DNA from: Bacillota bacterium
GTDB lineage: Bacteria > Bacillota > Clostridia > Acetivibrionales > DSM-27016
NCBI GenBank assembly: GCA_023390115.1
Contig: JAEWDM010000012.1
Span: 33,333 to 97,332 of the forward strand
Direction: 5' to 3'
Length of the DNA: 64,000 nucleotides
This document shows, in pieces, positions 1 to 9,078 of this stretch. The notes under the pieces were generated by a model, which made no database searches, had not been told where the DNA came from, and was given only the letters and a program-made list of their open reading frames with translations. Positions within the stretch are counted from its first letter, which is position 1. Every line of letters starts with the position of its first letter. Position numbers and translations under genes: made by a program.

Positions 1-1587
1 TTTATAACAAAGGTAAAGGATGCAGGCTTTAAAACAATCCGTATTCCTGTTTCTTACCTGAAAAAGATAGGAAGTGCGCCGGATTATACTGTTGAAGCTG
101 CATGGCTGGACAGAATCAAAGAGGTTGTCGATTATGCAATAAGTCAGGACATGTATGCTATAATCAACATGCACGGGGATGGCTACAAAACAGTCACAGG
201 TTCCTGGCTTATAGTTGACTCGCCTGATCAGGATACAATTAAGGAAAAATACAAAAAGGTGTGGCAGCAAATAGCAAATAAGTTCATAGATTATGATGAG
301 CATTTGATTTTCGAGTCCATGAATGAAGTGTTTGACGGTGATTGGGATGACCCTGAGCCTGAGCACTATGCAAACTTTAATGCCTATAATCAAATTTTTG
401 TTGATACAGTACGCCAGACCGGCGGGAACAATAGTGCCAGGTGGCTTCTGATACCGGGCTGGAATACCAACATAGACTATACAACGGGCGACTATGGATT
501 TGCAATCCCAACCGATGATTACAGGTCTGATGCAATTCCCGCTTCTGAAAAGAGAATAGCTATATCAGTTCACTATTACTCTCCATGGGAGTTCTGCGGT
601 GCCGAGTCAGGAACCACCACTCAATGGGGAGCAACTGCCACTGACCCCGACAAAACTCTGTCATGGTGTCAGGAGGATTATATGGAATCACAGTTTAATG
701 CAATGTACAAAAAATTTGTATCACAGGGATATCCTTTTATAGTGGGAGAGTACGGCGCTGTAGATAAAACGAAGGCTGATCCTCAAAGCAATACTTATCG
801 CCAGATATTCACAAAGGCCTTATGCTCAACAATAAAAAAATATGGCGGTGTCCCCGTATATTGGGATAATGGCCACAATGGAGATTACGGATTCGCTATA
901 TTTGACAGAAGCACTCGCTCAGTCACCCAGCAGGGAATTATTGATACAATAATGGAAGCAAAAAATACAACGCCTGATTATGACCCCGATGTTGAGCCTA
1001 TTGTTGTAACTCCGGCTCCGGCACCTGACGGAAGCTTTATCGTTACCTATGAAAGCAATGACAGCGGTACTGTAAGCATGACTATTACAAACACTCTTAA
1101 GCTGCACGTGGACTGGTGGACACTTGAGTTTACATTACCGGGAGATCAGGAAATAACAAGCATATGGGGTGGAAATGTCACGCAGAACGGTTCATCGGTA
1201 GTTATAACCAATGCATCATGGAACGGCAGAATACCTGCAAATGGCGGCAGCATTTCATTGGGATTCAATGTTTCCTATACCGGTAAAAACGAAAGCCCCA
1301 CAGTCTTTAAGGTGAACGGATCAACAAGTACTACCGGGGGTACTACCGACCCTGATGAAATAAAGTACGGTGACGTAAACCGGGATGAAAGCATAAATAC
1401 AGTGGATTTTGCCCTTATAAAGAGGCATTTGCTTGAGATGGAGATACTGGAGGGAGATTCATTTACGGCAGCCGATGTGGACGGAGACGGAAACATCACT
1501 ACATTGGACTTGACCTATATGAAAAAGTATCTGCTTGGACTAATGGAGTATGAAGGCTTTCCTGCGGTAAGCAAATTAGCGCCATAG
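1..1587 (+). CDS. GH5 endoglucanase with CBM2 and type I dockerin (5' partial)
   Basis: The reading frame is open from base 1, so the start and signal peptide lie outside the window. The visible part begins inside a GH5 barrel (NMHGDG region), with the acid/base Glu in ESMNEV near base 320 and the nucleophile Glu in VGEYGAVD near base 750. A CBM2-type cellulose-binding module follows (about bases 1025-1320; WWTLEF, NASWNGRIPANG). A C-terminal type I dockerin has two calcium-binding repeats (GDVNRDESINTVDF and ADVDGDGNITTLDL). The dockerin is known to dock secreted enzymes onto cellulosome scaffoldins, so this is a secreted cellulosomal cellulase; the exact substrate is inferred. Confidence 0.93.
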   Translation, partial: FITKVKDAGFKTIRIPVSYLKKIGSAPDYTVEAAWLDRIKEVVDYAISQDMYAIINMHGDGYKTVTGSWLIVDSPDQDTIKEKYKKVWQQIANKFIDYDEHLIFESMNEVFDGDWDDPEPEHYANFNAYNQIFVDTVRQTGGNNSARWLLIPGWNTNIDYTTGDYGFAIPTDDYRSDAIPASEKRIAISVHYYSPWEFCGAESGTTTQWGATATDPDKTLSWCQEDYMESQFNAMYKKFVSQGYPFIVGEYGAVDKTKADPQSNTYRQIFTKALCSTIKKYGGVPVYWDNGHNGDYGFAIFDRSTRSVTQQGIIDTIMEAKNTTPDYDPDVEPIVVTPAPAPDGSFIVTYESNDSGTVSMTITNTLKLHVDWWTLEFTLPGDQEITSIWGGNVTQNGSSVVITNASWNGRIPANGGSISLGFNVSYTGKNESPTVFKVNGSTSTTGGTTDPDEIKYGDVNRDESINTVDFALIKRHLLEMEILEGDSFTAADVDGDGNITTLDLTYMKKYLLGLMEYEGFPAVSKLAP

Positions 1588-1658
1588 TCATATCTTTATC
1601 AGCAAATAGCTGATGAGAAACGTCACCTTGCAATGCCTTCGGGCATATGTCGGTTTTG

Positions 1659-1706
1659 GGAAGCGGCACATATCCTGCAAAGAGTAGCCGCTTCCTTCAT
1701 TTTTTA
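1659..1706 (+). terminator. Rho-independent terminator of the GH5 gene
   Basis: Perfect 9-bp inverted repeat GGAAGCGGC/GCCGCTTCC with a 19-nt loop, followed by a T-rich tail, about 70 bp after the GH5 stop codon. Confidence 0.7.
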
Positions 1707-1843
1707 TTGAGGCCGTCGTGAGCCATACTGGCGCCACGCCGCAAAGCTAAGTATATAATGTGAATAGCCGAGAAATATCCCCGTATAATTTCTCAATTTC
1801 AATAATACACTTCTAAAGGAACATGTAATTCTAAAGGAGCATA

Positions 1844-3142
1844 ATGAGATATTCTTCATTTGCAATCATATTATTAATATTCCTGATCCTTGTCATATGC
1901 AGCAGGTTGAAAAGGATAGAAGCTGAGCGTCTGAAAGCTTATTTTCTGCCTGCTTTAGCCGTAATATTTTTGCTGTGCCTCATTATTTTCTCAGATACAG
2001 CAGTTAAATCCGCCGCAAAAGGAATAGAGCTATGGCTTAATATAGTATTCCCATCATTATTTCCTTTTTTTGTTGGCTCCGAGCTCCTGAATAAGACCGG
2101 GCTTGTTAAGACTGCAGGAGCGTTGCTGGAGCCCGTAATGCGCCCTATTTTTAATGTTCCCGGCTGCGGCTCCTTTCCCTTTGCAATGGGCATAACCTCA
2201 GGTTATCCCATAGGTGCTAAAATCACTGCAGACATGCGTGAGCAAGAGCTTATTACAAAAACCGAAGCAGAACGGCTCCTGGCTTTCACAAATAATTCGG
2301 GCCCCTTGTTCATTATGGGCGCCGTTTCAGTCGGAATGTACGGCATGCCCCAAATAGGCATGCTTCTGCTTTTATGTCATATCCTTGCATGTATAACAGT
2401 CGGAGTTGCCTTCAGGTTTTATAAAAGATGGGATAAGTCTGGTTCAAAAAAAACAAAGCCTTATGCTAAAAGCTTAAAAGCCAAGGCCCCAAATATGAAC
2501 CGGGCTTCTTCCGAAAATGCCGGAAGCCTGTTGGGGAATGCCGTAAAAGGCTCCGTTCAGAGCATGCTGGCAATAGGAGGGTTCATTATACTTTTTTCCG
2601 TCATTATTAACCTTCTTATGGAAGCAGGTATTATAGGAACGCTTACAGACATCATATATTCAATCGCTTCACCCTTAGGCGCGGACAAGGATATAATCAG
2701 ATCCGCTCTTTGCGGCTTTTTTGAAATAACCACGGGAGCAAATATAGCCAGTAAGGCCCAATCGGCCCCATTTATACAGCAGCTTACAGTTACAAGCATA
2801 ATTATAGGCTGGGCCGGTCTTTCAGTCCATTCGCAGGTTATAAGCATAATAAGCAATACCGACATAAGTGCACTTCCATATTTGATGGGTAAGCTTCTTC
2901 AGGGAATCGTCTCAGGAATATATACCTATACGGGCATGAAAATAGCCGGTCAATCCCTTGTGGGGGCCGAACCGGCATTTAGCGCTCCTGATGTATCCGG
3001 CTGTCTGACCTGGCAATACTACCTCGGCAGCTCCTGCAAATACCTTCTTATCTCTATAGCAGCACTTGCGGTTTTCATTGCAGCTATACGGACATTATCC
3101 CGTATATACCGCAAATTTAATCTAAACCACAAAAATTTATAG
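1844..3142 (+). CDS. ylbJ: Sporulation integral membrane protein YlbJ
   Basis: 432-residue polytopic membrane protein with about ten hydrophobic segments and Gate-domain-like glycine/proline-rich stretches (NIVFPSLFPFFVGSELL, SGYPIGAK). YlbJ is a known sporulation membrane protein of Firmicutes. The ATG follows an AAAGGAG-like site. It converges with the coiled-coil gene on the other strand, leaving 24 bp between the stops. The ylbJ / coiled-coil gene / coaD / rsmD / recG neighbourhood is common in Clostridia, which supports the call. The transported substrate is not known from sequence. Confidence 0.88.
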   Translation: MRYSSFAIILLIFLILVICSRLKRIEAERLKAYFLPALAVIFLLCLIIFSDTAVKSAAKGIELWLNIVFPSLFPFFVGSELLNKTGLVKTAGALLEPVMRPIFNVPGCGSFPFAMGITSGYPIGAKITADMREQELITKTEAERLLAFTNNSGPLFIMGAVSVGMYGMPQIGMLLLLCHILACITVGVAFRFYKRWDKSGSKKTKPYAKSLKAKAPNMNRASSENAGSLLGNAVKGSVQSMLAIGGFIILFSVIINLLMEAGIIGTLTDIIYSIASPLGADKDIIRSALCGFFEITTGANIASKAQSAPFIQQLTVTSIIIGWAGLSVHSQVISIISNTDISALPYLMGKLLQGIVSGIYTYTGMKIAGQSLVGAEPAFSAPDVSGCLTWQYYLGSSCKYLLISIAALAVFIAAIRTLSRIYRKFNLNHKNL

Positions 3143-3166
3143 TTCCTCTTTAGTGCTCGCATTCAA

Positions 3167-3607
3167 CTATTTCAGCTCTTCCCTGTTTGTCTGCACAACA
3201 TTAATAGTATCCGCCAATATCTCTTCAAGCTTGTTTAATATACTGTCTGCATATTCTCTTGTACCAAGCCTTATTTCACGGGCATTTTTCTGGGCGTTGG
3301 AAATTATCTCATTTGCCTGCTCATACGCCTTCTTTGTAATTTCATGCTCATCCACGAGTGAGGAAATTTTATTTTCAGCATCCCTTATGATATTGTTTGC
3401 TTCCTTTTGAGCCTCCAGAAGAATTCTCTGTCTCTCCTCCTTAACCCATTTTGCCTGCTTAATGTCATCTGGAAGCTTTAACCTTATCTCCTTGATTATT
3501 TCAAGAATCTCTTCCTTATCTATAAGACATTTCCCAACAACAGGCACATTAACGCTCTTTTCAACAACATCCTCCAATGTCTCCAAAATGGTTAATATCT
3601 CCATCAC
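3167..3607 (-). CDS. Coiled-coil protein, ATP synthase subunit b-like, unknown function
   Basis: 146 residues, almost entirely helical and highly charged. A short N-terminal region (MEILTILETLEDVVEKS) precedes a long coiled coil, about residues 50-140, rich in Glu, Lys, Ala and Gln. It resembles DivIVA/ATP-synthase-b-like helical proteins often annotated as ATPase in Clostridia between coaD and ylbJ. No membrane segment or nucleotide-binding motif is visible. It is probably co-transcribed with coaD, rsmD and recG (26 bp from coaD). A structural or scaffolding role is only a guess. Confidence 0.75.
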   Translation of the reverse strand: MMEILTILETLEDVVEKSVNVPVVGKCLIDKEEILEIIKEIRLKLPDDIKQAKWVKEERQRILLEAQKEANNIIRDAENKISSLVDEHEITKKAYEQANEIISNAQKNAREIRLGTREYADSILNKLEEILADTINVVQTNREELK

Positions 3608-3633
3608 TTTTCCTCCCCGTTTTATTGCAGCAA

Positions 3634-4119
3634 TTATAAGTCTATTTGAAATTTACGGGTAACCGCTTCCCGTATGCACTCCGGAACAAGCCCTTCAATT
3701 TTTCCGCCGTTTTTAGCCAGCTCCTTTACTATGCTGGAGCTTAGAAAGGAATAATTTATGCTCGACATCATAAATAATGTTTCAATGTCAGGAGCAAGAT
3801 TCTTGTTAAGGAGAGCCATCTGCAGCTCATATTCATAATCGGATACCGCTCTTAAACCCTTAATAATAGATTTTGCACTCTTCCCCTTCATAAAATCAAT
3901 AAGCAAGCCTGAAAAGCTTTCAATCTCTATATCGGGCCTGTCTGCAAACACACATTTTATAAGCTCAACCCTCTCCTGCAGAGAAAATGCAGGCTGCTTG
4001 TTATTATTCACAAGAACCGCAATTATCAATTTGTCGCATAGCTTAGATGCCCTGTTGATTACATCTATATGTCCGTTCGTAATGGGGTCAAAGCTCCCCG
4101 GATATACCCAGATTCTCAA
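3634..4119 (-). CDS. coaD: Phosphopantetheine adenylyltransferase
   Basis: Catalyses transfer of AMP from ATP to 4'-phosphopantetheine, the fourth step of coenzyme A synthesis, in the cytosol. At 161 residues it is the usual length for CoaD. The nucleotidyltransferase motif PGSFDPITNGHIDVI is at residues 7-21 and the C-terminal SSSIVKE motif is present. The start is a TTG codon preceded by an AGGAAGG site about 10 nt upstream; no in-frame ATG fits the family N-terminus better. It lies 56 bp downstream of rsmD in the recG-rsmD-coaD group. Confidence 0.95.
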   Translation of the reverse strand: MRIWVYPGSFDPITNGHIDVINRASKLCDKLIIAVLVNNNKQPAFSLQERVELIKCVFADRPDIEIESFSGLLIDFMKGKSAKSIIKGLRAVSDYEYELQMALLNKNLAPDIETLFMMSSINYSFLSSSIVKELAKNGGKIEGLVPECIREAVTRKFQIDL

Positions 4120-4175
4120 AACACGCCAACCTTCCTGTTCATACGCCTTAATAAATACAGGCTTGCTTTTATTCT

Positions 4176-4733
4176 TTAATACTCGTACCGGTAAAACGAA
4201 AGCACAGTATCCCCGTATCGCTCTTCCCTTGCCAGCTTAATTGCCGCTATGCTTTCGGGAATTATATCATCAATATCTCTTTCCGCTATTATTATACTAT
4301 TATCTTTAATTATATCATTTTGTACTATAAAAGTTAAAGTTTCTTCAATAAGATTTTTATTATACGGTGGATCTAAAAAAACAATGTCAAATTTCCTGCC
4401 CTGGCCGCATAGCCTTCTTAAGCATACAAATACATCCCCCGCCATGACCGAAGCCTTGTCCTCAAGCTTTGTATGCTTAAGGTTTTCATTTATTATACCG
4501 AAGCACTCCTGACTCCTGTCTATAAACACCGCACTGCCCGCTCCCCTGCTCAATGCCTCAATGCCAAGATTACCCGTACCGGCAAACAAATCCAGTACCT
4601 CCGAAGCATAAATACTGCGGGAAATAATATTGAAAAGCGACTCCTTAACCCTGTCCGATGTAGGACGCGTAGAAGCGCCCCTGGGTGCTTTAAGCTTATG
4701 CCCTTTTGCCGTTCCCGAAATAACCCGTAAAAT
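4176..4733 (-). CDS. rsmD: 16S rRNA (guanine966-N2)-methyltransferase RsmD, probable AUU start
   Basis: SAM-dependent methyltransferase that modifies G966 of 16S rRNA. The SAM-binding loop FAGTGNLGIEALSRGA and catalytic FLDPPYNK are clear. The first in-frame ATG/GTG/TTG is a TTG inside the SAM loop, which would remove about 48 conserved residues. Upstream the same frame reads ILRVISGTAKGHKLKAPRG, the classical RsmD N-terminus (normally M-R-V-I-G/S-G), right after GGAGG with 7 nt spacing. The best start is therefore the ATT at 4733-4731, giving 185 residues, the normal family length. A sequencing error of ATG to ATT is the alternative. Confidence 0.85.
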   Translation of the reverse strand: MLRVISGTAKGHKLKAPRGASTRPTSDRVKESLFNIISRSIYASEVLDLFAGTGNLGIEALSRGAGSAVFIDRSQECFGIINENLKHTKLEDKASVMAGDVFVCLRRLCGQGRKFDIVFLDPPYNKNLIEETLTFIVQNDIIKDNSIIIAERDIDDIIPESIAAIKLAREERYGDTVLSFYRYEY

Positions 4734-4801
4734 AAATATTCCTCCAATTGAATATACTGTATACCTGTTATTTTATATTATGTTTTACAAATGTCAACCT
4801 G

Positions 4802-6898
4802 TTAATTCAGACTTAGCTCATCGGCCTTATCCCTAAACCTCTCCATAACCTTTTGCTTTAGCCTGGCGTTTTGGTGCGAGGAAAGCAGGCTGTCCTCCTT
4901 AAGTATGGCAAATGCCGCCTGCTGCGCCAGCTTTAATATATCCATGTCCCTATACAGGTTGGCAATTTTTAAATCCGGTATTCCATGCTGCCTGGTACCG
5001 AAAAATTCTCCCGGCCCCCTCAGCTCCAAATCCTTTTCCGATATTAAAAAGCCGTCATTTGAGCTTGCCATAATCTTCATTCTCTCATCCGCCACCTGGC
5101 TTTTTCCGTTATTGTACAAAATGCAATACGACTGACAAGACCCTCTTCCAACCCTTCCTCTAAGCTGATGAAGCTGTGCCAGGCCAAACATTTCAGCATT
5201 TTCAATAACCATTACCGTAGCGTTAGGCACATTTACACCAACCTCTATGACTGTGGTAGAAACAAGTATGCTTATTTCCCCCCGGACAAACCTCTTCATT
5301 ACATCTTCCTTTTCCTTAGAGCGCATCCTTCCATGAATAAGCCCTACGCTTAAATCGTTGAAATCACTTTTGGCTATTCTTTCCGCCAGCCCGGAGGCCG
5401 ACTCCGCATTTACTGTGTCCGAATCCTCCACCAGAGGGCAAACAATATAAACCTGCCTTCCCTCCATGACCTTTTTTCTTATAAACTCATTAATCCGGCC
5501 CCTCATCCCATTATCAGCACAATATGTCTTAACAGGCTTCCTTTCCGGCGGGAGCTGGTCAATTACGGATATATCCAAGTCTCCGTATAATATAAGGGCC
5601 AGAGTCCTTGGAATTGGCGTGGCAGTCATAACAAGCACATCGGGGCTGCTGCCCTTGCGGGATAAAATTGTTCTCTGCCTGACACCAAAGCGATGCTGCT
5701 CATCTGTTATTACAAGTCCCAGCTTTTGAAATTCTACATTTTCTTCTATCAGGGCATGTGTACCTATTAATATATCGGTATTCCCTTCTTTTATATCCTC
5801 AAGTATTTTGCTCTTTTGCTTTCTGGTCCGGCTTCCTGTCAGTATATCAACTCTTACTCCCGACATTTCAAAAAAATTTTTAAGGGAATCAAAATGCTGC
5901 TCCGCCAGTATTTCCGTAGGCACCATAAAAGCGCCCTGATACCCGCTATTTACGGCCTTAAGCAGCGCAAGCACAGCAATAATCGTTTTGCCTGAGCCCA
6001 CATCCCCTTGTATCAGCCTGTTCATCACAAAGCAGCTCTCCATATCCCTCTCTACCTCACATAATACCCTTTGCTGAGCACCGGTGAGGCGGAAGGGAAG
6101 CCCGTCAATAAACCTTTGTATTCCCGCCTCCTTGCGGAACTCAATGCCCTTCTGCTGAGTTTCAAAGGAGCTTTTTATACTTAAAAGCCCCAGTTGGAGC
6201 AGAAGCAGTTCCTCAAAAACCAGCCTGTATCTTGCATTTTTAAAATCCTGCTCCGCAGCAGGGAAATGAATGTTTTTTATTGAGTAATTTATTTCACTGA
6301 GCTTATACCTTTCTCTCTGCGCATTCGGAATTATATCCTCAAGCCTGCCTGCAACCAGCTTCAGTGCATTGTCAACCACCATGCGTATGGTATTTTGCGC
6401 CAGTGTGGAGGTAGAAGGATATACAGGAATAATTCTGCAGGTATTTTTCATGTCCTCACGGCCTGTCTTATCATAAACCGGATTGTGTATTTCAAGGCTC
6501 CGGTATTTTTTTCTTACGGTTCCGAAAAAAACATATTCATTTCCAACCTCAAAAACCTTTTTAATATAGCTCTGGTTATACCATACCCCTGTTATTATGC
6601 CTGTCTCGTCCTTTATAACAGCCTTATACAGTGATAATCCCCTTCTTGGATGGCTTTCCGAAACCCTTGACATTATAATGCCTTCAAAGGAGCATGTTTC
6701 ACCATCCTCCAGCTCAGCTATTTTCTTGATCCTTCCTCTGTCCTCGTATTCCCTGGGGTAATGCGTTATTACGTCCTCAATAGTATAAATATTAAGCTTA
6801 TTGAAAAGACGAACTCTCGATTCGCCCACTCCTTTTATATTTTTAATGGATTTTTTCAATATACTTTCTGCCTCATTCTCTATAGAGCCATTGTTCAT
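4802..6898 (-). CDS. recG: ATP-dependent DNA helicase RecG
   Basis: Branch-migrating helicase that remodels stalled replication forks and Holliday junctions. At 698 residues it is typical for RecG. It has an N-terminal wedge/OB region (NIKGVGESRVRLFNKL, residues about 20-35), Walker A GDVGSGKTIIA, a DEQHRFG Walker B box, and the C-terminal helicase half with QLRGRVGRG and the RecG-type ELRGPGEFFGTRQHG. The neighbours rsmD and coaD on the same strand are a standard Clostridia arrangement. Nothing unusual is seen. Confidence 0.97.
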   Translation of the reverse strand: MNNGSIENEAESILKKSIKNIKGVGESRVRLFNKLNIYTIEDVITHYPREYEDRGRIKKIAELEDGETCSFEGIIMSRVSESHPRRGLSLYKAVIKDETGIITGVWYNQSYIKKVFEVGNEYVFFGTVRKKYRSLEIHNPVYDKTGREDMKNTCRIIPVYPSTSTLAQNTIRMVVDNALKLVAGRLEDIIPNAQRERYKLSEINYSIKNIHFPAAEQDFKNARYRLVFEELLLLQLGLLSIKSSFETQQKGIEFRKEAGIQRFIDGLPFRLTGAQQRVLCEVERDMESCFVMNRLIQGDVGSGKTIIAVLALLKAVNSGYQGAFMVPTEILAEQHFDSLKNFFEMSGVRVDILTGSRTRKQKSKILEDIKEGNTDILIGTHALIEENVEFQKLGLVITDEQHRFGVRQRTILSRKGSSPDVLVMTATPIPRTLALILYGDLDISVIDQLPPERKPVKTYCADNGMRGRINEFIRKKVMEGRQVYIVCPLVEDSDTVNAESASGLAERIAKSDFNDLSVGLIHGRMRSKEKEDVMKRFVRGEISILVSTTVIEVGVNVPNATVMVIENAEMFGLAQLHQLRGRVGRGSCQSYCILYNNGKSQVADERMKIMASSNDGFLISEKDLELRGPGEFFGTRQHGIPDLKIANLYRDMDILKLAQQAAFAILKEDSLLSSHQNARLKQKVMERFRDKADELSLN

Positions 6899-7073
6899 AT
6901 GCTTTTCCCTTTTAACGGATACAAATATTATTTTATAATAATTTTAATATATAGATAACGAACTGTAAAACTAAATATTTCTTTTTCCCAAGGCCAGTGA
7001 AAAACGGGGACAGTTCTCAAATATACAGCACAAAGCTCCTAATGCCTTAGAGGCGCGCTGTCACGTCCGCCCG

Positions 7074-8267
7074 TCAGTATACCGCGATCATCCCCGGGCT
7101 GTCCCCTGTAATGGACTTGCCTCCGTCAGGCGTAACCATAAAGGTATTCTCAATTCCCACCATACCAACATCCTTTATTCCCTTTTTAGGCTCAATGGCA
7201 AAAACCATCCCTTCCTTCAGCGGCTCTGAAAAGCCCTCCGCAATTACAGGGAATTCGTCTATATGCAGGCCTACGCCATGACCCAGAAATTTTACCCTGC
7301 GGCTTCCAAAGCCCATAAAGCTTTCCAGAAATTCATTGTCCAGACTTTCCATAATGCTGCAGTATATATGCTCGGGTATGGCTCCGGGCTTTAGCATCGC
7401 CGCCGTGCGGTGCTGTATCTCCACACATTTGTTATGGGCAGAAATCGCTTCGGCAGGCAGTGGTCTGCCAAACATATAGGTCATAGTCTTGTCGGTATTA
7501 TAGCCATCCACACAGCATCCCACATCAATAAATACCATATCTCCCTTCCGGAGCCTGCGCTCACGGCTTCCAAGCAGCGGCACAGCAGGGCTCATACCGT
7601 AATTGCCTCCCGGCCCGTCAAAGGCTGTGGGATAAATTGAGCTTTCTCCAAAGCACACACTTCCAAGCACCACCTCGGTTTCAAACATTGAGAAGCGTGC
7701 TATGCCGTGATGTCCCTCCTCCACCATAGCGGAAAACAGGCGTGTAGCAAAAGAGGCTTCGCTCATCCCTTCCTCGAGCATTCCCGGCACGAGCTCTTCA
7801 AGCACCTTGCGGTGAATTTTTCCGGCTTGTCTCATAAGCTCCAGCTCATAAGCGCTTTTGACGGCACGCACGGAAGCAATACACCTGTCAAGAGACTGTA
7901 CCCTGCTAAAGGGAAAATGCTTCTGAAGCCTCTGAAACAGTGCTAAGGGCACTATTTCAGTTTCCATATATACAGTATCGGAAAGCCCGTCCACACATGC
8001 CGCGGCATCCCGAAAGCTTTTCATAGGCCTGATGTCGGAAAACAGAGACTCGTCAACAGCTCTCTCATAGCTTCGCCTTACCCATAGCACCGCCTCTGAG
8101 CCTCTGGGTATAAACAGCATTCCGTCCTGCATTGTTCCTGTAAAATAATAAAGATTTATTCTGCTGAATATTACTGCTGTTTCCCATCCGGGATTCGCCC
8201 CTTCCATTTCAGAGCGAAACCGATCCATCCGGGACTTAAGCTCAGCAACAGGTACTCTATTGTTCAT
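7074..8267 (-). CDS. M24 family Xaa-Pro peptidase
   Basis: 397 residues with a creatinase-like N-terminal domain and a pita-bread M24 domain. All five expected metal ligands are visible: two Asp (FIDVGCCVDGYNTDKT), His in GHGVGLHIDEF, Glu in AIEPKKG and Glu in VGIENTF. The fold removes N-terminal residues before proline; a true Xaa-Pro dipeptidase is likely but substrate is not shown. There is no signal peptide, so it is cytosolic. A GGAG site sits 8 nt before the ATG. It is not obviously part of a larger operon. Confidence 0.88.
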   Translation of the reverse strand: MNNRVPVAELKSRMDRFRSEMEGANPGWETAVIFSRINLYYFTGTMQDGMLFIPRGSEAVLWVRRSYERAVDESLFSDIRPMKSFRDAAACVDGLSDTVYMETEIVPLALFQRLQKHFPFSRVQSLDRCIASVRAVKSAYELELMRQAGKIHRKVLEELVPGMLEEGMSEASFATRLFSAMVEEGHHGIARFSMFETEVVLGSVCFGESSIYPTAFDGPGGNYGMSPAVPLLGSRERRLRKGDMVFIDVGCCVDGYNTDKTMTYMFGRPLPAEAISAHNKCVEIQHRTAAMLKPGAIPEHIYCSIMESLDNEFLESFMGFGSRRVKFLGHGVGLHIDEFPVIAEGFSEPLKEGMVFAIEPKKGIKDVGMVGIENTFMVTPDGGKSITGDSPGMIAVY

Positions 8268-8394
8268 AGATCGATCTCCTTACAGTTATCTAAGAGTTAA
8301 TTTATTCACAAGTGATTATACCACAAAATTAACGCGTTTGCCTGTACCCGTTTGAATAAACGGGGAGCATTCTGCTATAGTTATTTTGCTACAA

Positions 8395-8832
8395 TTACTT
8401 ACTTTTATTTCCTACTATTTCCACAATGCCCGAGTTGATATTGAAAAGATAACAGGAGATCAGGCTCTTTTCATACATAGGCCTAAATGACTTGGTAATT
8501 ACAAAATAGCCCTCTTTTTTAAAAAGCTCCACTCCCTTTAAAAAGTCATTAACCCTATAGCATATATGGTATAGGGCGGATTCCCTTTCTTTAAGCAGGC
8601 TGTCTACAGGGCTCGGCTTTCCGGCAGGCTCTACCAGCTCAATCATATAAGGCTCAATTTCATTATACAGATAGGAGCAATACACATTCTGGCTCTGATC
8701 AAGCTCTCTGTAAATTTTTATTTTAGGATAAATATGCTTTAATGCTTCAATTGAATTATCGGTAGACCTGGTAGCATAAGCTGTATGATGCAGCTTAAGC
8801 TTTAACCTCACATCTCTTTCAACATTATTCAT
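8395..8832 (-). CDS. VOC (glyoxalase/epimerase) superfamily protein
   Basis: 145 residues with two beta-alpha-beta-beta-beta repeats typical of vicinal oxygen chelate proteins. LKLHHTAYATRSTDNSI at residues 12-28 matches the first metal-binding strand of methylmalonyl-CoA epimerase-like members, and a second half begins at about ALYHICYRVND. Candidate metal ligands are the His residues of these two strands and C-terminal Glu. VOC proteins act as epimerases, dioxygenases or resistance proteins, and the activity here cannot be assigned. Nearby lies a carrier-protein-domain gene, a context in which VOC proteins are sometimes found. Confidence 0.7.
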   Translation of the reverse strand: MNNVERDVRLKLKLHHTAYATRSTDNSIEALKHIYPKIKIYRELDQSQNVYCSYLYNEIEPYMIELVEPAGKPSPVDSLLKERESALYHICYRVNDFLKGVELFKKEGYFVITKSFRPMYEKSLISCYLFNINSGIVEIVGNKSK

Positions 8833-9013
8833 TCTTTATCACAACCCTCTATACTATAAATCTTTTATTATCACATCCCCGGTCGTGTATTATTGGTATA
8901 TTTATAAATCATCATATAATTTGTATAAACATGGAATATAAACGTATAATAGACTTAATTTAACTCATTGTCAATACTAATGTTTACTATATATTTGTTG
9001 CGTTTAAAACAAA

Positions 9014-9043
9014 AAGAAGCTTCTTTAAAAAATAAAGCTCCTT
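9014..9043 (-). terminator. Probable terminator downstream of GH26
   Basis: Imperfect hairpin on the minus strand (GGAGCTTT paired with AAAGAAGCTTC, two bulges) followed by TTTTTG, about 35 bp past the GH26 stop codon. Confidence 0.45.
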
Positions 9044-9078
9044 ATATTTTCAGAACAAATTTTATGCCTCACCATACG

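Noticed and set aside
8347..8364. CCCGTTT/AAACGGG hairpin as terminator of the VOC gene
   Set aside because: On the minus strand it is not followed by a T-tract, and the stem is only 7 bp.
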